Assembly: GCF_029948125.1 (NCBI RefSeq)
Contig: NZ_JASAMB010000004.1
Span: forward strand, 248,001-312,000
Reading direction: 5' to 3'
DNA: 64,000 bases
Source of the DNA: Catellatospora sp. KI3
Lineage (GTDB): Bacteria > Actinomycetota > Actinomycetes > Mycobacteriales > Micromonosporaceae
The translations under genes were made by a program, and so were the position numbers. The notes beneath the pieces were generated by a model. The model saw nothing but the letters and a program-made list of their open reading frames with translations, did not search any database and was not told where the DNA came from. This document shows positions 26,123 to 34,352 of this stretch, piece by piece. Numbering within the stretch: the first letter of the stretch is position 1; the number at the start of each line of letters is the position of its first letter.

Positions 26123-26158
26123 TCAGGCGGCACGCCGCGACGGGATACGAGGGCCTCC

Positions 26159-27208
26159 GTGAAACGACCGACCATCGCCGACGTGGCAAAAGCCGCCGGC
26201 GTGTCCAAGGGCGCCGTGTCCTACGCCCTCAACGGCCAGCCCGGCGTCTCGGAGGCCACCCGCAGCCGCATCCTGGCCGCTGCCGACACCCTGGGCTTCC
26301 GCGCCAACAGCGCCGCCCGGGCCCTGGCCGGCGCGCCGTCCAACGTCGTCGGGCTGACCCTGCACCGCCCGGCCAAGACCCTGGGCGTCGAGCCGTTCTT
26401 CATGGAGCTGGTCAGCGGCCTGGAGGCCGAACTGTCGATTCACTCATACGCGCTGCTGCTGCAGATGGTCTCCGGCAGCGACCAGGAGATCGCCGTCTAC
26501 CAGCGCTGGTGGAGCGACCGGAGCGTCGACGGCGTGCTGGTCTGCGACGTGCGCGACGGCGACCAGCGCATCGAGGCGCTGACCCGGCTGGGCCTGCCCG
26601 CTGTCGTCATCGGACCGCCCGCCGCCAGCGGCGCCCTGGCCAGCATCTGGTCCGACGACGGGGTGTCCCTGGTCGAGGCGGTGGAGTACCTCGCCGCGCT
26701 GGGGCACCGGCGCATCGCCCGCGTCGGCGGGCTGCCCGAGCTGTCGCACACCGCGATCCGCAGCCAGACCTTCGCCCGCCTCGCCGAGCAGCTGCGCCTG
26801 GAGAGCGCGGTGACCGTGCCGACCGACTACACCGGCGAGGACGGCGCCCGCGCCACCCGCCGCCTGCTCAGCTCCGCCAACCGCCCCACCGCGCTGATCT
26901 ACGACAACGACATCATGGCGATCGCGGGGCTGGCCGTCGCGCGCGAGATGGGCCTGACCGTGCCGGGCGACCTGTCGATCATCGCCTGGGACGACTCACC
27001 GATCTGCCGCCTGGTGCACCCGCCGCTGACCGCGCTGACCCGCGACATCTCGGCGTACGGCACGCACGCCGCGCGGCTGCTGCTGGCCGCGATCGACGGC
27101 AAGCCGGTGACCGACGTGCACGACGAGCCCGCGCACCTGAGCCCGCGCGGCAGCACCGCTCCCCCGCCGCCCGCCCCGCGCCGACGGGCCGCCCGCCCGG
27201 ACGCCTGA
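26159..27208 (+). CDS. LacI-family transcriptional regulator (mannan locus)
   Basis: 349 residues from GTG 26159, with GAGGG about five bases upstream; the in-frame extension to 25772 crosses the promoter region. The LacI HTH TIADVAKAAGVSKGAVSYAL is at residues 4-23, with the hinge to about 60. The effector domain has PFFMELVSGLEAELSIHSYALLLQ, VDGVLVCDVR, LGHRRIARVGG, ALIYDNDIMAIAGLAVAREMGLTVPGDLSIIAWDDSP. It ends in a Pro/Arg-rich tail. It is divergent from the importer operon and most likely represses it and the GH2 operon until a manno- or gluco-oligosaccharide binds. A close paralogue lies at 28017-29033. Confidence 0.9.
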   Translation: MKRPTIADVAKAAGVSKGAVSYALNGQPGVSEATRSRILAAADTLGFRANSAARALAGAPSNVVGLTLHRPAKTLGVEPFFMELVSGLEAELSIHSYALLLQMVSGSDQEIAVYQRWWSDRSVDGVLVCDVRDGDQRIEALTRLGLPAVVIGPPAASGALASIWSDDGVSLVEAVEYLAALGHRRIARVGGLPELSHTAIRSQTFARLAEQLRLESAVTVPTDYTGEDGARATRRLLSSANRPTALIYDNDIMAIAGLAVAREMGLTVPGDLSIIAWDDSPICRLVHPPLTALTRDISAYGTHAARLLLAAIDGKPVTDVHDEPAHLSPRGSTAPPPPAPRRRAARPDA

Positions 27209-27219
27209 CCGCGCCGGTC

Positions 27220-27711
27220 TCACCACTGCGGCCCGCGGGCCAGGCGAACGGGGCCCACCGCGGCAGCCGCGTCGACCTCGACGCCGTGCTGGCGAACGGA
27301 CAGGACCCCCGCTCGCGACAGCTCACCGGCGACCTCGCGGGCCACGCCCAGCAGGCCGCGCCACGAGTCGCCGCCGGCCACCCGGGCCGCGTCGCTGGGG
27401 CAGATCGTGGCCTCGGGGCGACGGTGCCGCAGCAGCGCACGCATGGCCGCCGCCAGCCGCACCCGCGAGCCCTCGGGCGTGGGCTCCCACCAGGGGTCGC
27501 CCCGTTCGCCCAGGGCCACCTTGGCGTCCTGCACCCGCCGACGGCCCGCCTGCGGATCACTGCGGACGAGTCGGCGAGCCGCCATCAGTTCGTGCACCAG
27601 TTCCTGACGGAGCGGCTCGGGGATGGCCGGATCGGTGGTCCGCCAGCGGCGACCGGAGACGATCAGGTAGTGGCCGTCCGCCGTCCTCGGATGATCGCCG
27701 TCCGGGTGCAT
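27220..27711 (-). CDS. DUF3253-type small protein
   Basis: 163 residues. The central-to-C-terminal part LRHRRPEATICPSDAARVAGGDSWRGLL, followed by AGVLSVRQHGVEVD, fits the DUF3253 winged-helix-like pattern seen in small actinobacterial and proteobacterial proteins. The N-terminal half, with GRRWRTTDPAIPEPLRQELVHELMAARR, is typical of the same architecture. Function is unknown. It is convergent with the LacI gene 11 bp away. Confidence 0.75.
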   Translation of the reverse strand: MHPDGDHPRTADGHYLIVSGRRWRTTDPAIPEPLRQELVHELMAARRLVRSDPQAGRRRVQDAKVALGERGDPWWEPTPEGSRVRLAAAMRALLRHRRPEATICPSDAARVAGGDSWRGLLGVAREVAGELSRAGVLSVRQHGVEVDAAAAVGPVRLARGPQW

Positions 27712-27785
27712 ACCCCCATTGTCCTCGGCCGGGTCGCCGCCGGGGCGGCGAGTGGCCGGGGCCGTCCGCCCGGGTCGCCGGCGGG

Positions 27786-27953
27786 TCAGTCCTCGCGGGC
27801 TTCGTCACGCCCGCCGTCCGCGCGCCCGGGCTCGTCCTCGGGTCGCTTGGCAAGATCGGGATCATCGACGACGTCGTCGGAAGGCTGGCGCAGGAGCGCG
27901 TCATCCTCTGCGGGTACGGATCCATCACCGGAACGCGGCTCGTAGATGCTCAT
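27786..27953 (-). CDS. small acidic protein, DUF5709-like start
   Basis: 55 residues beginning MSIYEPRSGDGSVPAEDDALL and continuing very acidic with Asp/Glu/Arg-rich ending. The opening resembles DUF5709 proteins, small disordered stress-associated proteins of actinomycetes, but the usual C-terminal PPERP motif is not seen. Too short for strong support; coding is suggested by the coherent acidic composition and the start match. Confidence 0.45.
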   Translation of the reverse strand: MSIYEPRSGDGSVPAEDDALLRQPSDDVVDDPDLAKRPEDEPGRADGGRDEARED

Positions 27954-28016
27954 GAGGCCGATGTACCCGTCCGCACGCCGTCCACACTTCCCCGTCGAGG
28001 CGGCGTGCGCCTGGCG

Positions 28017-29033
28017 TCAGGCCCGGATCGGGCCGGTGCTCTCGCGCACCACCAGCGAGGCGACGTGGTCGAGCACGGTCCGCGCGGGCAGTCCGGCCAC
28101 GGCGTCGAACAGCAGCCGGGCCGCGTGCGCCCCGTACGAGACGATGTCGCGCCGCAGCACCGTCAGCGGCGGATGCACGACCTGGCACAGCGGCGAGTCC
28201 TCGTACGCCACCAGGGACAGGTCGCCCGGCACGGCCAGGCCCATCTCGGCGGCCACGGCCAGGCCCGCCACCGCCATCACGTCGTTGTCGTAGCAGATCG
28301 CCGTCGGCCGGGCCCGGGCGCTGAGGATGCGACGCGTCGCCTGCGCCCCTGCCTCGCCCGTGTAGTCGGAGGCCAGCACCGCGCCGTCGACCCCGGACTC
28401 GGCGCAGGCGCCCAGGAACACCTCGTTGCGCAGCTTCGTGTGCAGCATCTCCGCCGGTCCGCCGACCCGGGTGACGCGGCGGTGGCCCAGCGCCGCCAGG
28501 TAGTGCACCGACTCGGCGACGGCGGTGGCGTCGTCGCTCCACACGCTGCTGAGACGTGGACCGCTCACCGGGCCGCCTACCACCACGGCGGGCAGGTCCA
28601 GGCTCTCCAGCAGCGGCACCCGGGGGTCGTCGGCGACCAGGTCGCACAGCAGCACGCCGCTGACCCGGCGGTCGGCGCTCCACCTGCGGTAAACCTGTAT
28701 CTCGGCGTCCAGGCTGTCGACGAACTGCAGCGCCAGGCCCATCCCCCGCGTCATCAGCTCCGACTGCACGCCGCTGATCAGCTCGCGCCGGAACACCTCG
28801 ATGTGGAAGGCGGCCGACGGCCGGCGCATGGTCAGCCCGACCGCGGGCACCGCCGCGCCGTGCATCGCCTGCGCGGGCCCGTTCGCACTGAACCCGACCT
28901 CGCGGGCGATCCGCACGATCCGCGCCCGGACCTCGTCGGAGACCCCGGGGCGCCCGTTGAGCGCGTACGACACGGCCACCCGGGAGACACCAGCCCGCTG
29001 GGCGATGTCCGCCATCGTGGGCTGACGTGCCAT
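28017..29033 (-). CDS. LacI-family transcriptional regulator (cellulase side)
   Basis: 338 residues from ATG 29033, preceded by GGGAGGG; a start at 29051 is less good. HTH TMADIAQRAGVSRVAVSYAL (6-25) and an effector domain closely parallel to the regulator at 26159 (IEVFRRELISGVQSELMTRGMGLALQ, VSGVLLCDLV, LGHRRVTRVGG, AICYDNDVMAVAGLAVAAEMGLAVPGDLSLVAYEDSP). The two are obvious paralogues separated by 1 kb. It is divergent from the CBM2-GH5 endoglucanase and probably controls it in response to a released oligosaccharide. Confidence 0.9.
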   Translation of the reverse strand: MARQPTMADIAQRAGVSRVAVSYALNGRPGVSDEVRARIVRIAREVGFSANGPAQAMHGAAVPAVGLTMRRPSAAFHIEVFRRELISGVQSELMTRGMGLALQFVDSLDAEIQVYRRWSADRRVSGVLLCDLVADDPRVPLLESLDLPAVVVGGPVSGPRLSSVWSDDATAVAESVHYLAALGHRRVTRVGGPAEMLHTKLRNEVFLGACAESGVDGAVLASDYTGEAGAQATRRILSARARPTAICYDNDVMAVAGLAVAAEMGLAVPGDLSLVAYEDSPLCQVVHPPLTVLRRDIVSYGAHAARLLFDAVAGLPARTVLDHVASLVVRESTGPIRA

Positions 29034-29133
29034 CCACCCTCCCCAGTCCAACCACCGGTGAGCATACCGTCACCGCCTCAGCGGGGTCGCTGGCCGCGCG
29101 GCCAGCACCGGTGGCCGTCCCGGAGTTGAATAG

Positions 29134-29147
29134 TTTGAACGCACAAC
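29134..29147. promoter_or_regulatory. weak LacI-type operator candidate before the endoglucanase
   Basis: TTTGAACGCACAAC has TTG-N2-CG-N2-CAA symmetry around a central CG, the general LacI pattern, in the 205-bp divergent gap. The outer bases do not pair, so support is slight. Confidence 0.3.
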
Positions 29148-29238
29148 TTAGTGTCTGACCTATCCGCCATCGTCACTGCGCGGCGAGGCGGCCTCCGGGC
29201 GGCTGCCACCTCGCGCGGTCCCGTACCGAGGAAAGGCC

Positions 29239-31344
29239 ATGACGCAACCTCTGCCGCGATCTGCCCGATGGAAGGTCGCCCTGTTCAGCAGCGCCGTGAC
29301 GCTGCTCGCCGCCGTCGGCGTCACCCTGAGCACCAGCGCGTACGCCGCTGCCGGCTGCCGGGTCGACTACACCGTCCCCAATCAGTGGACCGGCGGGTTC
29401 ACCGCCAACGTCGTCATCACGAACCTCGGCGACCCGGTCAACAACTGGAACCTGGTCTGGACGTACGCCAACGGCCAGAAGGTCACCAGCATGTGGAACG
29501 CGAGCTACACGCAGCCCGCGGCCACGGTCACCGCCACCAACATGTCGTACAACGCCGCGATCGGCACCAACGGCAACGTCCAGTTCGGCTTCAACGGCTC
29601 GTGGTCGGGCACCAACACCGCGCCGACCGCGTTCACCCTCAACGGCACGGCCTGCACCGGTGCGGTCGGCTCCCCGAGCGCGTCGCCGTCGGCGTCCCGC
29701 TCGGCCAGCCCGTCGCCGTCGGTCAGCCCGTCCACCAGCCCGCCGCCGACCGGCAACGCGATGGCGACGGTGGCCGCGATGCAGCCGGGCTGGAACCTGG
29801 GCAACTCGCTGGACGCCACCGGCGCCGACGAGACCTCGTGGGGCAACCCGCTCATCACCCAGGCGCTGATCAACAACATCAAGGCGCAGGGCTTCAAGAG
29901 CATCCGCATCCCGGTCACCTGGGGCCACCACCAGGGCGGGGCGCCGAGCTACACCATCGAGGCGGCGTACCTGGCGCGGGTGAAGCAGGTCGTCGACTGG
30001 GCGCTGGCCGCCGACCTGTACGTGATGGTGAACATCCACCACGACTCGTGGGAGTGGATCGCCAACATGCCCGGCGACCACGACAACGTGCTGAACCGGT
30101 ACAAGGCGATCTGGACGCAGCTGGCGAGCGCCTTCAAGGCCTCGTCGCCGAAGCTGGTGCTGGAGAGCATCAACGAGCCGCAGTTCACCGGCAGCTCCGG
30201 CGACGCGCAGAACGCCAGCCTGCTCAGCGAGCTGAACACTTCGTTCCGCACCATCGTGCGGGCCTCCGGCGGCGGCAACGCCACCCGGCTGCTGGTGCTG
30301 CCCACCCTGCACACCTCCAGCGACCAGCCCCGCATCGACGAGCTGCTCAGCACGTTCACCAGTGTCAACGACCCGAACCTGGCCGCCACGGTGCACTACT
30401 ACGGGTTCTGGCCGTTCAGCGTGAACATCGCCGGGTACACGAAGTTCGACGCGACCACGCAGCAGGACGTGACCGACAGCTTCGACCGCGTCTACAACTC
30501 GTTCGTGTCGCGCAACATCCCGGTGATCGTCGGCGAGTACGGCCTGCTCGGCTTCGACCGCAGCACCGGCACCATCGAGCAGGGCGAGAAGCTGAAGTTC
30601 TTCGAGTACTTCGGCTACTGGGCCAAGACCCGCAAGCTGACCACCATGCTGTGGGACAACGGCCAGCACCTCGGCCGCACCTCGCTCGTGTGGAGCGACC
30701 CGGAGCTGATCGCCCAGATCAAGTCGAGCTGGACCACCCGCTCCGGCACCGCCGACACCGACCAGGTGTTCACCGCCAAGACCGCGACGATCGGCGCCAA
30801 GTCGGTGACCCTGAACCTCAACGGAGCGACCGTGACGGCGGTCCGGCAGGGCAGCACCAACCTGGCCCAGGGCAGCGACTACACGGTCTCGGGCAGCACG
30901 CTGACGTTCACCGCCGCGGCGCTGACGCGCCTGCACGGCAGCCGGGCGTACGGGGTGAACTCCTCGGTGCAGGTGGTGTTCTCGCAGGGTGTGCCGTGGC
31001 GGATCAACTTCGTCACGTACGACCCGCCGACGGTGTCGGCCGCGACCGGCACGACCGGCTCGTTCGCCATCCCGACCCAGTTCCGCGGCGACACGCTGGC
31101 CACCATGGAGGCCAAGTACGCCGACGGCAGCAACGCCGGGCCGCAGAACTGGACGTCGTTCAAGGAGTTCGACTACACGTTCACGCCCAACTACACCGCC
31201 AACACGATCGTGCTGAAGCCGGAGCTGTTCAACGACTTCAACGACGGCGCGAAGGTGACGCTGACGCTGCACTTCTGGAGCGGCACCCGGGTGACGTACT
31301 ACGTCACCAAGTCGGGCGGGAACGTGACCGGCTCCCTGAGCTGA
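29239..31344 (+). CDS. secreted endo-beta-1,4-glucanase: CBM2-GH5-X2-CBM46
   Basis: 701 residues. Signal peptide about 1-38 (ends AYAAAG). CBM2 (39-140), Ser-Pro linker (144-172), GH5 barrel (about 178-497) with GWNLGNSLD, INEP acid/base Glu313 and VGEYG nucleophile Glu433. An X2/Ig-like module (about 503-583) and a CBM46-like module (about 585-695, PWRINFVTYDPP, VTLTLHFWSGTRVTYYVTKSG) follow. GH5-X2-CBM46 is the order known from GH5_4 beta-glucanases active on mixed-linkage glucan, xyloglucan and cellulose; here CBM2 is added at the front. AGGAAAGG precedes the ATG. It is divergent from a LacI regulator. Confidence 0.93.
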   Translation: MTQPLPRSARWKVALFSSAVTLLAAVGVTLSTSAYAAAGCRVDYTVPNQWTGGFTANVVITNLGDPVNNWNLVWTYANGQKVTSMWNASYTQPAATVTATNMSYNAAIGTNGNVQFGFNGSWSGTNTAPTAFTLNGTACTGAVGSPSASPSASRSASPSPSVSPSTSPPPTGNAMATVAAMQPGWNLGNSLDATGADETSWGNPLITQALINNIKAQGFKSIRIPVTWGHHQGGAPSYTIEAAYLARVKQVVDWALAADLYVMVNIHHDSWEWIANMPGDHDNVLNRYKAIWTQLASAFKASSPKLVLESINEPQFTGSSGDAQNASLLSELNTSFRTIVRASGGGNATRLLVLPTLHTSSDQPRIDELLSTFTSVNDPNLAATVHYYGFWPFSVNIAGYTKFDATTQQDVTDSFDRVYNSFVSRNIPVIVGEYGLLGFDRSTGTIEQGEKLKFFEYFGYWAKTRKLTTMLWDNGQHLGRTSLVWSDPELIAQIKSSWTTRSGTADTDQVFTAKTATIGAKSVTLNLNGATVTAVRQGSTNLAQGSDYTVSGSTLTFTAAALTRLHGSRAYGVNSSVQVVFSQGVPWRINFVTYDPPTVSAATGTTGSFAIPTQFRGDTLATMEAKYADGSNAGPQNWTSFKEFDYTFTPNYTANTIVLKPELFNDFNDGAKVTLTLHFWSGTRVTYYVTKSGGNVTGSLS

Positions 31345-31354
31345 TCCACTCTCG

Positions 31355-31387
31355 GACGGCGGGTCGGGCTGGTCCCGGCCCGCCGTC
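31355..31387 (+). terminator. terminator after the GH5 gene
   Basis: 14-bp stem (GACGGCGGGTCGGG against CCCGGCCCGCCGTC, one G-U pair) with a 5-base loop, ten bases past the stop. Confidence 0.82.
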
Positions 31388-31494
31388 GCCGTGCGCGCGA
31401 AACTCGGCACATCCGTGATCTTGACTGCCCACAATTCGACACCATTGAATGTAGAAACATTTCATCGGTACAGTCGAATCAGAAAGGCAGTTCC

Positions 31495-32103
31495 ATGGCG
31501 CACACCCTCCGCCGCGGAGCCCTCGCGACCCTGCTGTCGGTCGCCGCAGCCGCCACCATCGGCCTCACCAGCGTCGACACCGCGCACGCCGCCACCGCCA
31601 GGACGCTGACCACCTACTCCTTCCAGGCCCAGCAGACCGGGTACTGGTGCGGCCCCGCCGCCACCCGGCTGGCCCTGACCCAGCGCGGCTACGCCCCGAG
31701 CCAGAGCTCGCTTGCCTCGAAGCTGCCGACCGACACCGCCGGCACCGACTCGATCACCCAGGTCATGCGCGTGCTCAACAGCTACGCCAACGTGAACGGC
31801 TGGTACGAGCACAAGGTGGTCAACAGCAACAGCGCCGCCGAGCAGAACCTGCTCAAGTACGACATCGTCTTCGACGTCGACCGCAACTACGCCCTGGTCC
31901 TCAACGTGCGCGGCGGCCGCACCGACACCGCGGGCGTCTACCACAACTACCCCGGCGGCCACTACCTGACCGTCGTCGGCTACACCAACTCCGGCGCGTA
32001 CGCGGTCATCGAGGACGTCGCCCTGGGCAGCGGGCACCGGTACACGATGAGCCTGGCCAACCTGTCCTGGTGGGTATGGAGCACGACCGGCTACACGGCC
32101 TGA
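31495..32103 (+). CDS. secreted C39-like cysteine peptidase-fold protein
   Basis: 202 residues. Signal peptide about 1-33 (ends DTAHAAT). The mature part has QQTGYWCGPAATRLAL with Cys52, a helical middle, and GGHYLTVVGY with the candidate catalytic His (about 160), then YAVIEDVAL. This is the C39-like (papain-fold) pattern; it is not fused to an ABC transporter, so it acts free outside the cell. Protease activity is plausible but not proven. AAAGG at 31483-31487 is the ribosome binding site. The upstream A/T-rich stretch (31430-31480) holds ATTCGAC and GTCGAAT as a 33-bp-apart inverted pair, a possible control site. Confidence 0.75.
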   Translation: MAHTLRRGALATLLSVAAAATIGLTSVDTAHAATARTLTTYSFQAQQTGYWCGPAATRLALTQRGYAPSQSSLASKLPTDTAGTDSITQVMRVLNSYANVNGWYEHKVVNSNSAAEQNLLKYDIVFDVDRNYALVLNVRGGRTDTAGVYHNYPGGHYLTVVGYTNSGAYAVIEDVALGSGHRYTMSLANLSWWVWSTTGYTA

Positions 32104-32108
32104 ACAAT

Positions 32109-32130
32109 TCGATAGACTTGCTTCTATCGA
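32109..32130. promoter_or_regulatory. A/T-rich palindrome upstream of the GH43 gene
   Basis: TCGATAGA and TCTATCGA, a perfect 8-bp inverted repeat with 6-base centre CTTGCT, six bases after the previous stop and 39 bp before the next ATG. It is a candidate operator, too A/T rich for a typical terminator here. Confidence 0.55.
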
Positions 32131-32168
32131 TGTACTTCTTCCCCGTCCCGCCCATTCGAGGAGGCTCG

Positions 32169-33527
32169 ATGCTCCGCCCCCGATCATCCCGCATCACCCG
32201 GTGGCTCGCCCTCGCGGCCGCCGCCGCGACCCTCGCCTCGGTCCCGCTCACCGGTTCCCCGGCGGCCGCCGCGGACGTGTCGATCGCCGCCACGACCGCA
32301 CCCGCGCTGGTCATCGGCAGCGACTTCCCCGATCCCGACGTCGTCAAGTTCGACGGCGTCTACTACGCCTACTCCACCAACAACGGCAACGGCAACGTGC
32401 CCGTCGCCTCCGCCGGCTCGCTCACCGGGCCGTGGACCCGCCGCGGCAACGCGCTGCCCGCTCTCGGCGCCTGGGCCAGCGGCGGCCTCACCTGGGCACC
32501 CGACGTGTCGCGCCGCGCAGACGGCAGGTATCTCCTCTACTACACCGCCCGCAGCACCAGCGTGGGCCGCCAGTGCATCGGCGCGGCCCTGGCCACCTCC
32601 CCCGTCGGCCCGTTCACGCCGGTCGGCACCCAGCCGCTGGTCTGCAACGGCGGCGAGGGCGGCGACATCGACGCCTCCAGCTTCACCGACAGCACCGGCG
32701 TGCGCTACCTGCTCTACAAGGACGACGGCAACGCCATCGGCCAGCCCACCAGCCTGTGGCTGCAGCAGGTCGCCGCCGACGGGCTCACCCTGCAGGGCGC
32801 CCGCGTGGAACTGCTGCGCAGCGGCCGGGCCGAGGAGGCCGGCGTCATCGAGGCCCCGGTGCTGACCAAGGTCGGCACGCAGTACGTGCTGTTCTACTCC
32901 CTCGGCGGCTACGGCGGCGACGGCTACCAGACCAGCTACGCGACGTCGGCCGCGCTGACCGGGCCGTACACGAAGGCGTACCGGTCGCTGATCACCACCG
33001 ACAGCGTCAACGGCACCGTACGCGGGCCGGGCGGCGCCGACATCGTCCGCGACGCCGCCGGGGACTCCATCGTGTTCCACGGCTGGATCAACAACTACTC
33101 CGCCCGGGGCATGTACGTCGCGGCGCTGGGCTGGGCCGGCGGCTTCCCGGTGGTCCGGGGCAGCCGGGTGCGCACCGAGACCGAGCGCGGCACGCTCAAC
33201 CACTGCGTCGTACGCAACACCACCAGCGCCTCGCAGGGGCAGGTCGTGGCAGGCATCGACTACGCCGACAGCTGGGTCCAGCTGAGCGTCTTCGCACCCC
33301 GTGCCGGCGGCTACAACGTCTATGTCGCCTACTCGGCCGGTTACGGCGACGCCCAGCACACGCTCACCGTCAACGGCGGCTCGCCGGTGACCGTGAACTA
33401 CCCCAACACCGGCTGGGAGACCTGGCGGCAGGCACCGGTCGGGGTCAACCTGGTGGCGGGCTGGAACACGGTTCGCCTGACGTTCCTGTCCCGCTGGGCC
33501 GAGCTGGACTACATCGAGGTGGCCTAG
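32169..33527 (+). CDS. secreted GH43 glycosidase with C-terminal CBM6/35-like module
   Basis: 452 residues from ATG 32169, fixed by AGGAGG at 32159-32164; an ATG 39 bases earlier lacks a binding site. Signal peptide about 1-35. The five-bladed GH43 domain (about 45-330) shows FPDPDVVKFDGVYYAYST (base Asp55), GDIDASSFTD (Asp168) and VIEAPVL (acid Glu228). The last 115 residues form a beta-sandwich with WVQLSVFAPRAGGYNVYVAYSAG and WNTVRLTFLSRWAELDYIEVA, as in CBM6/CBM35. It probably removes arabinose or xylose side chains, or cuts arabinan, outside the cell. The exact subfamily cannot be told. Confidence 0.88.
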   Translation: MLRPRSSRITRWLALAAAAATLASVPLTGSPAAAADVSIAATTAPALVIGSDFPDPDVVKFDGVYYAYSTNNGNGNVPVASAGSLTGPWTRRGNALPALGAWASGGLTWAPDVSRRADGRYLLYYTARSTSVGRQCIGAALATSPVGPFTPVGTQPLVCNGGEGGDIDASSFTDSTGVRYLLYKDDGNAIGQPTSLWLQQVAADGLTLQGARVELLRSGRAEEAGVIEAPVLTKVGTQYVLFYSLGGYGGDGYQTSYATSAALTGPYTKAYRSLITTDSVNGTVRGPGGADIVRDAAGDSIVFHGWINNYSARGMYVAALGWAGGFPVVRGSRVRTETERGTLNHCVVRNTTSASQGQVVAGIDYADSWVQLSVFAPRAGGYNVYVAYSAGYGDAQHTLTVNGGSPVTVNYPNTGWETWRQAPVGVNLVAGWNTVRLTFLSRWAELDYIEVA

Positions 33528-33534
33528 CCGGCAC

Positions 33535-33590
33535 TGATCGGGCCGGGTGCCGTGGCAGCCGTTCGAGCGCGACGGCACGCGGCCCGATCA
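33535..33590. terminator. bidirectional terminator between GH43 and TIR genes
   Basis: TGATCGGGCCG at 33535 pairs with CGGCCCGATCA ending 33590, and an inner GTGCCGT/ACGGCAC extends the stem. It lies between convergent stops at 33527 and 33595. Confidence 0.82.
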
Positions 33591-33594
33591 TTGT

Positions 33595-34251
33595 TCAAGC
33601 TCCGCTGCCAGGTCGGCTGGACGCCGCCGGGTGAGAGCATGCAGAACCCTCGTGCCCTCCGGCCACCAGCGGTGAGTCGACTGCACCGATGTCTGCCTGG
33701 CCGTCCTCGGCGGTGGTGAACGTCTCCGAGTGGCGGCACGGCACAGCCGTGCCCGGCTTGATCAGCGGGAAGAACGCGCCTCCCCTGACCTCGATGCCGA
33801 TCGCGGTCGCGAGCCCGGCCTTGACGACCGGCACATGGATACCCGATGCCGACGGCTCCGGCACGACGCCTGGTCCCGGATGCGCCCCGAGCCGCCGCAC
33901 GAGATCGGGGCCTGGCATGCCGCCGGACGTCACATCCTCATGGCCGTGCGCCCCCAGGTCGCGAAAGGGCCTGCCGCGCAGCAGCAGCGGCACGATCGGC
34001 TTGCCGCCCAGCCGCGCGTGCTCGATCTCCCGGGCCACCCACCCATCCTGTCCGGACTCCGGCGTCATCACGACGACCACCGCGTCGCACGAGTCGATCT
34101 GCGCCTGGGTGTAGGTCGACCACCAGGTGTCCGACATCGGCTGCGTGTCGTAGACGGGCAGGAGCCCGGTGCCCGCGAGGTGCGCCGCGAGGCGGGAGGC
34201 GTAGGCGGCGTCGTGCTGGCGGCTGAAGCAGAGGAAGACGCGTCCGCTCAT
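33595..34251 (-). CDS. TIR-domain protein
   Basis: 218 residues from ATG 34251. TACCAT (34259-34264) is seven bases upstream, so a leaderless mRNA is likely; an ATG nine bases earlier falls next to that box. Residues 1-130 form a TIR domain: VFLCFSRQHDAAYASRLAAHL, WWSTYTQAQIDSCDAVVVVMTPESG, DGWVAREIEHARLGGKPIVPLLLRG. The W-A-R-E helix holds the position of the NADase glutamate. HEDVTSGGMPGPDLVRRL completes the fold as in other actinomycete TIR proteins. The last 80 residues match nothing recognised. Bacterial TIRs are NAD-degrading or NAD-derived-signal effectors, or scaffold domains. No sensor partner is adjacent. Confidence 0.8.
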   Translation of the reverse strand: MSGRVFLCFSRQHDAAYASRLAAHLAGTGLLPVYDTQPMSDTWWSTYTQAQIDSCDAVVVVMTPESGQDGWVAREIEHARLGGKPIVPLLLRGRPFRDLGAHGHEDVTSGGMPGPDLVRRLGAHPGPGVVPEPSASGIHVPVVKAGLATAIGIEVRGGAFFPLIKPGTAVPCRHSETFTTAEDGQADIGAVDSPLVAGGHEGSACSHPAASSRPGSGA

Positions 34252-34277
34252 GCCCGGCATGGTAGTCGCTGCCAGCG

Positions 34278-34319
34278 CTCACACCTGTGAGGTTGTACGC
34301 ACAACCCCACAGGTGTGAG
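34278..34319. terminator. long hairpin between purH-like and TIR genes
   Basis: 19-bp arms (34278-34296 and 34301-34319) with a single A-C mismatch and a 4-base loop, 33 bases beyond the purH-like stop. It would end that transcript and insulate the TIR gene; it overlaps the TIR gene's likely -35 area. Confidence 0.75.
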
Positions 34320-34352
34320 ACCGCGACCAGTACACCTCGGGTGCCGGTGTCC

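Larger units (their letters stand above)
25815..26158. other. bidirectional promoter region of importer and LacI genes
   Basis: No gene seen in these 344 bases. They hold the divergent promoters and two related operator-like sites (25894-25917 and 26105-26122). The local base composition around 25880-25925 is clearly more A/T rich than the surroundings. Confidence 0.7.

Noticed and set aside
34278-34319. Hairpin considered as an attachment site or mobile-element end
   Set aside because: No recombinase, duplicated flank or second copy is present; position after a stop codon fits a terminator.
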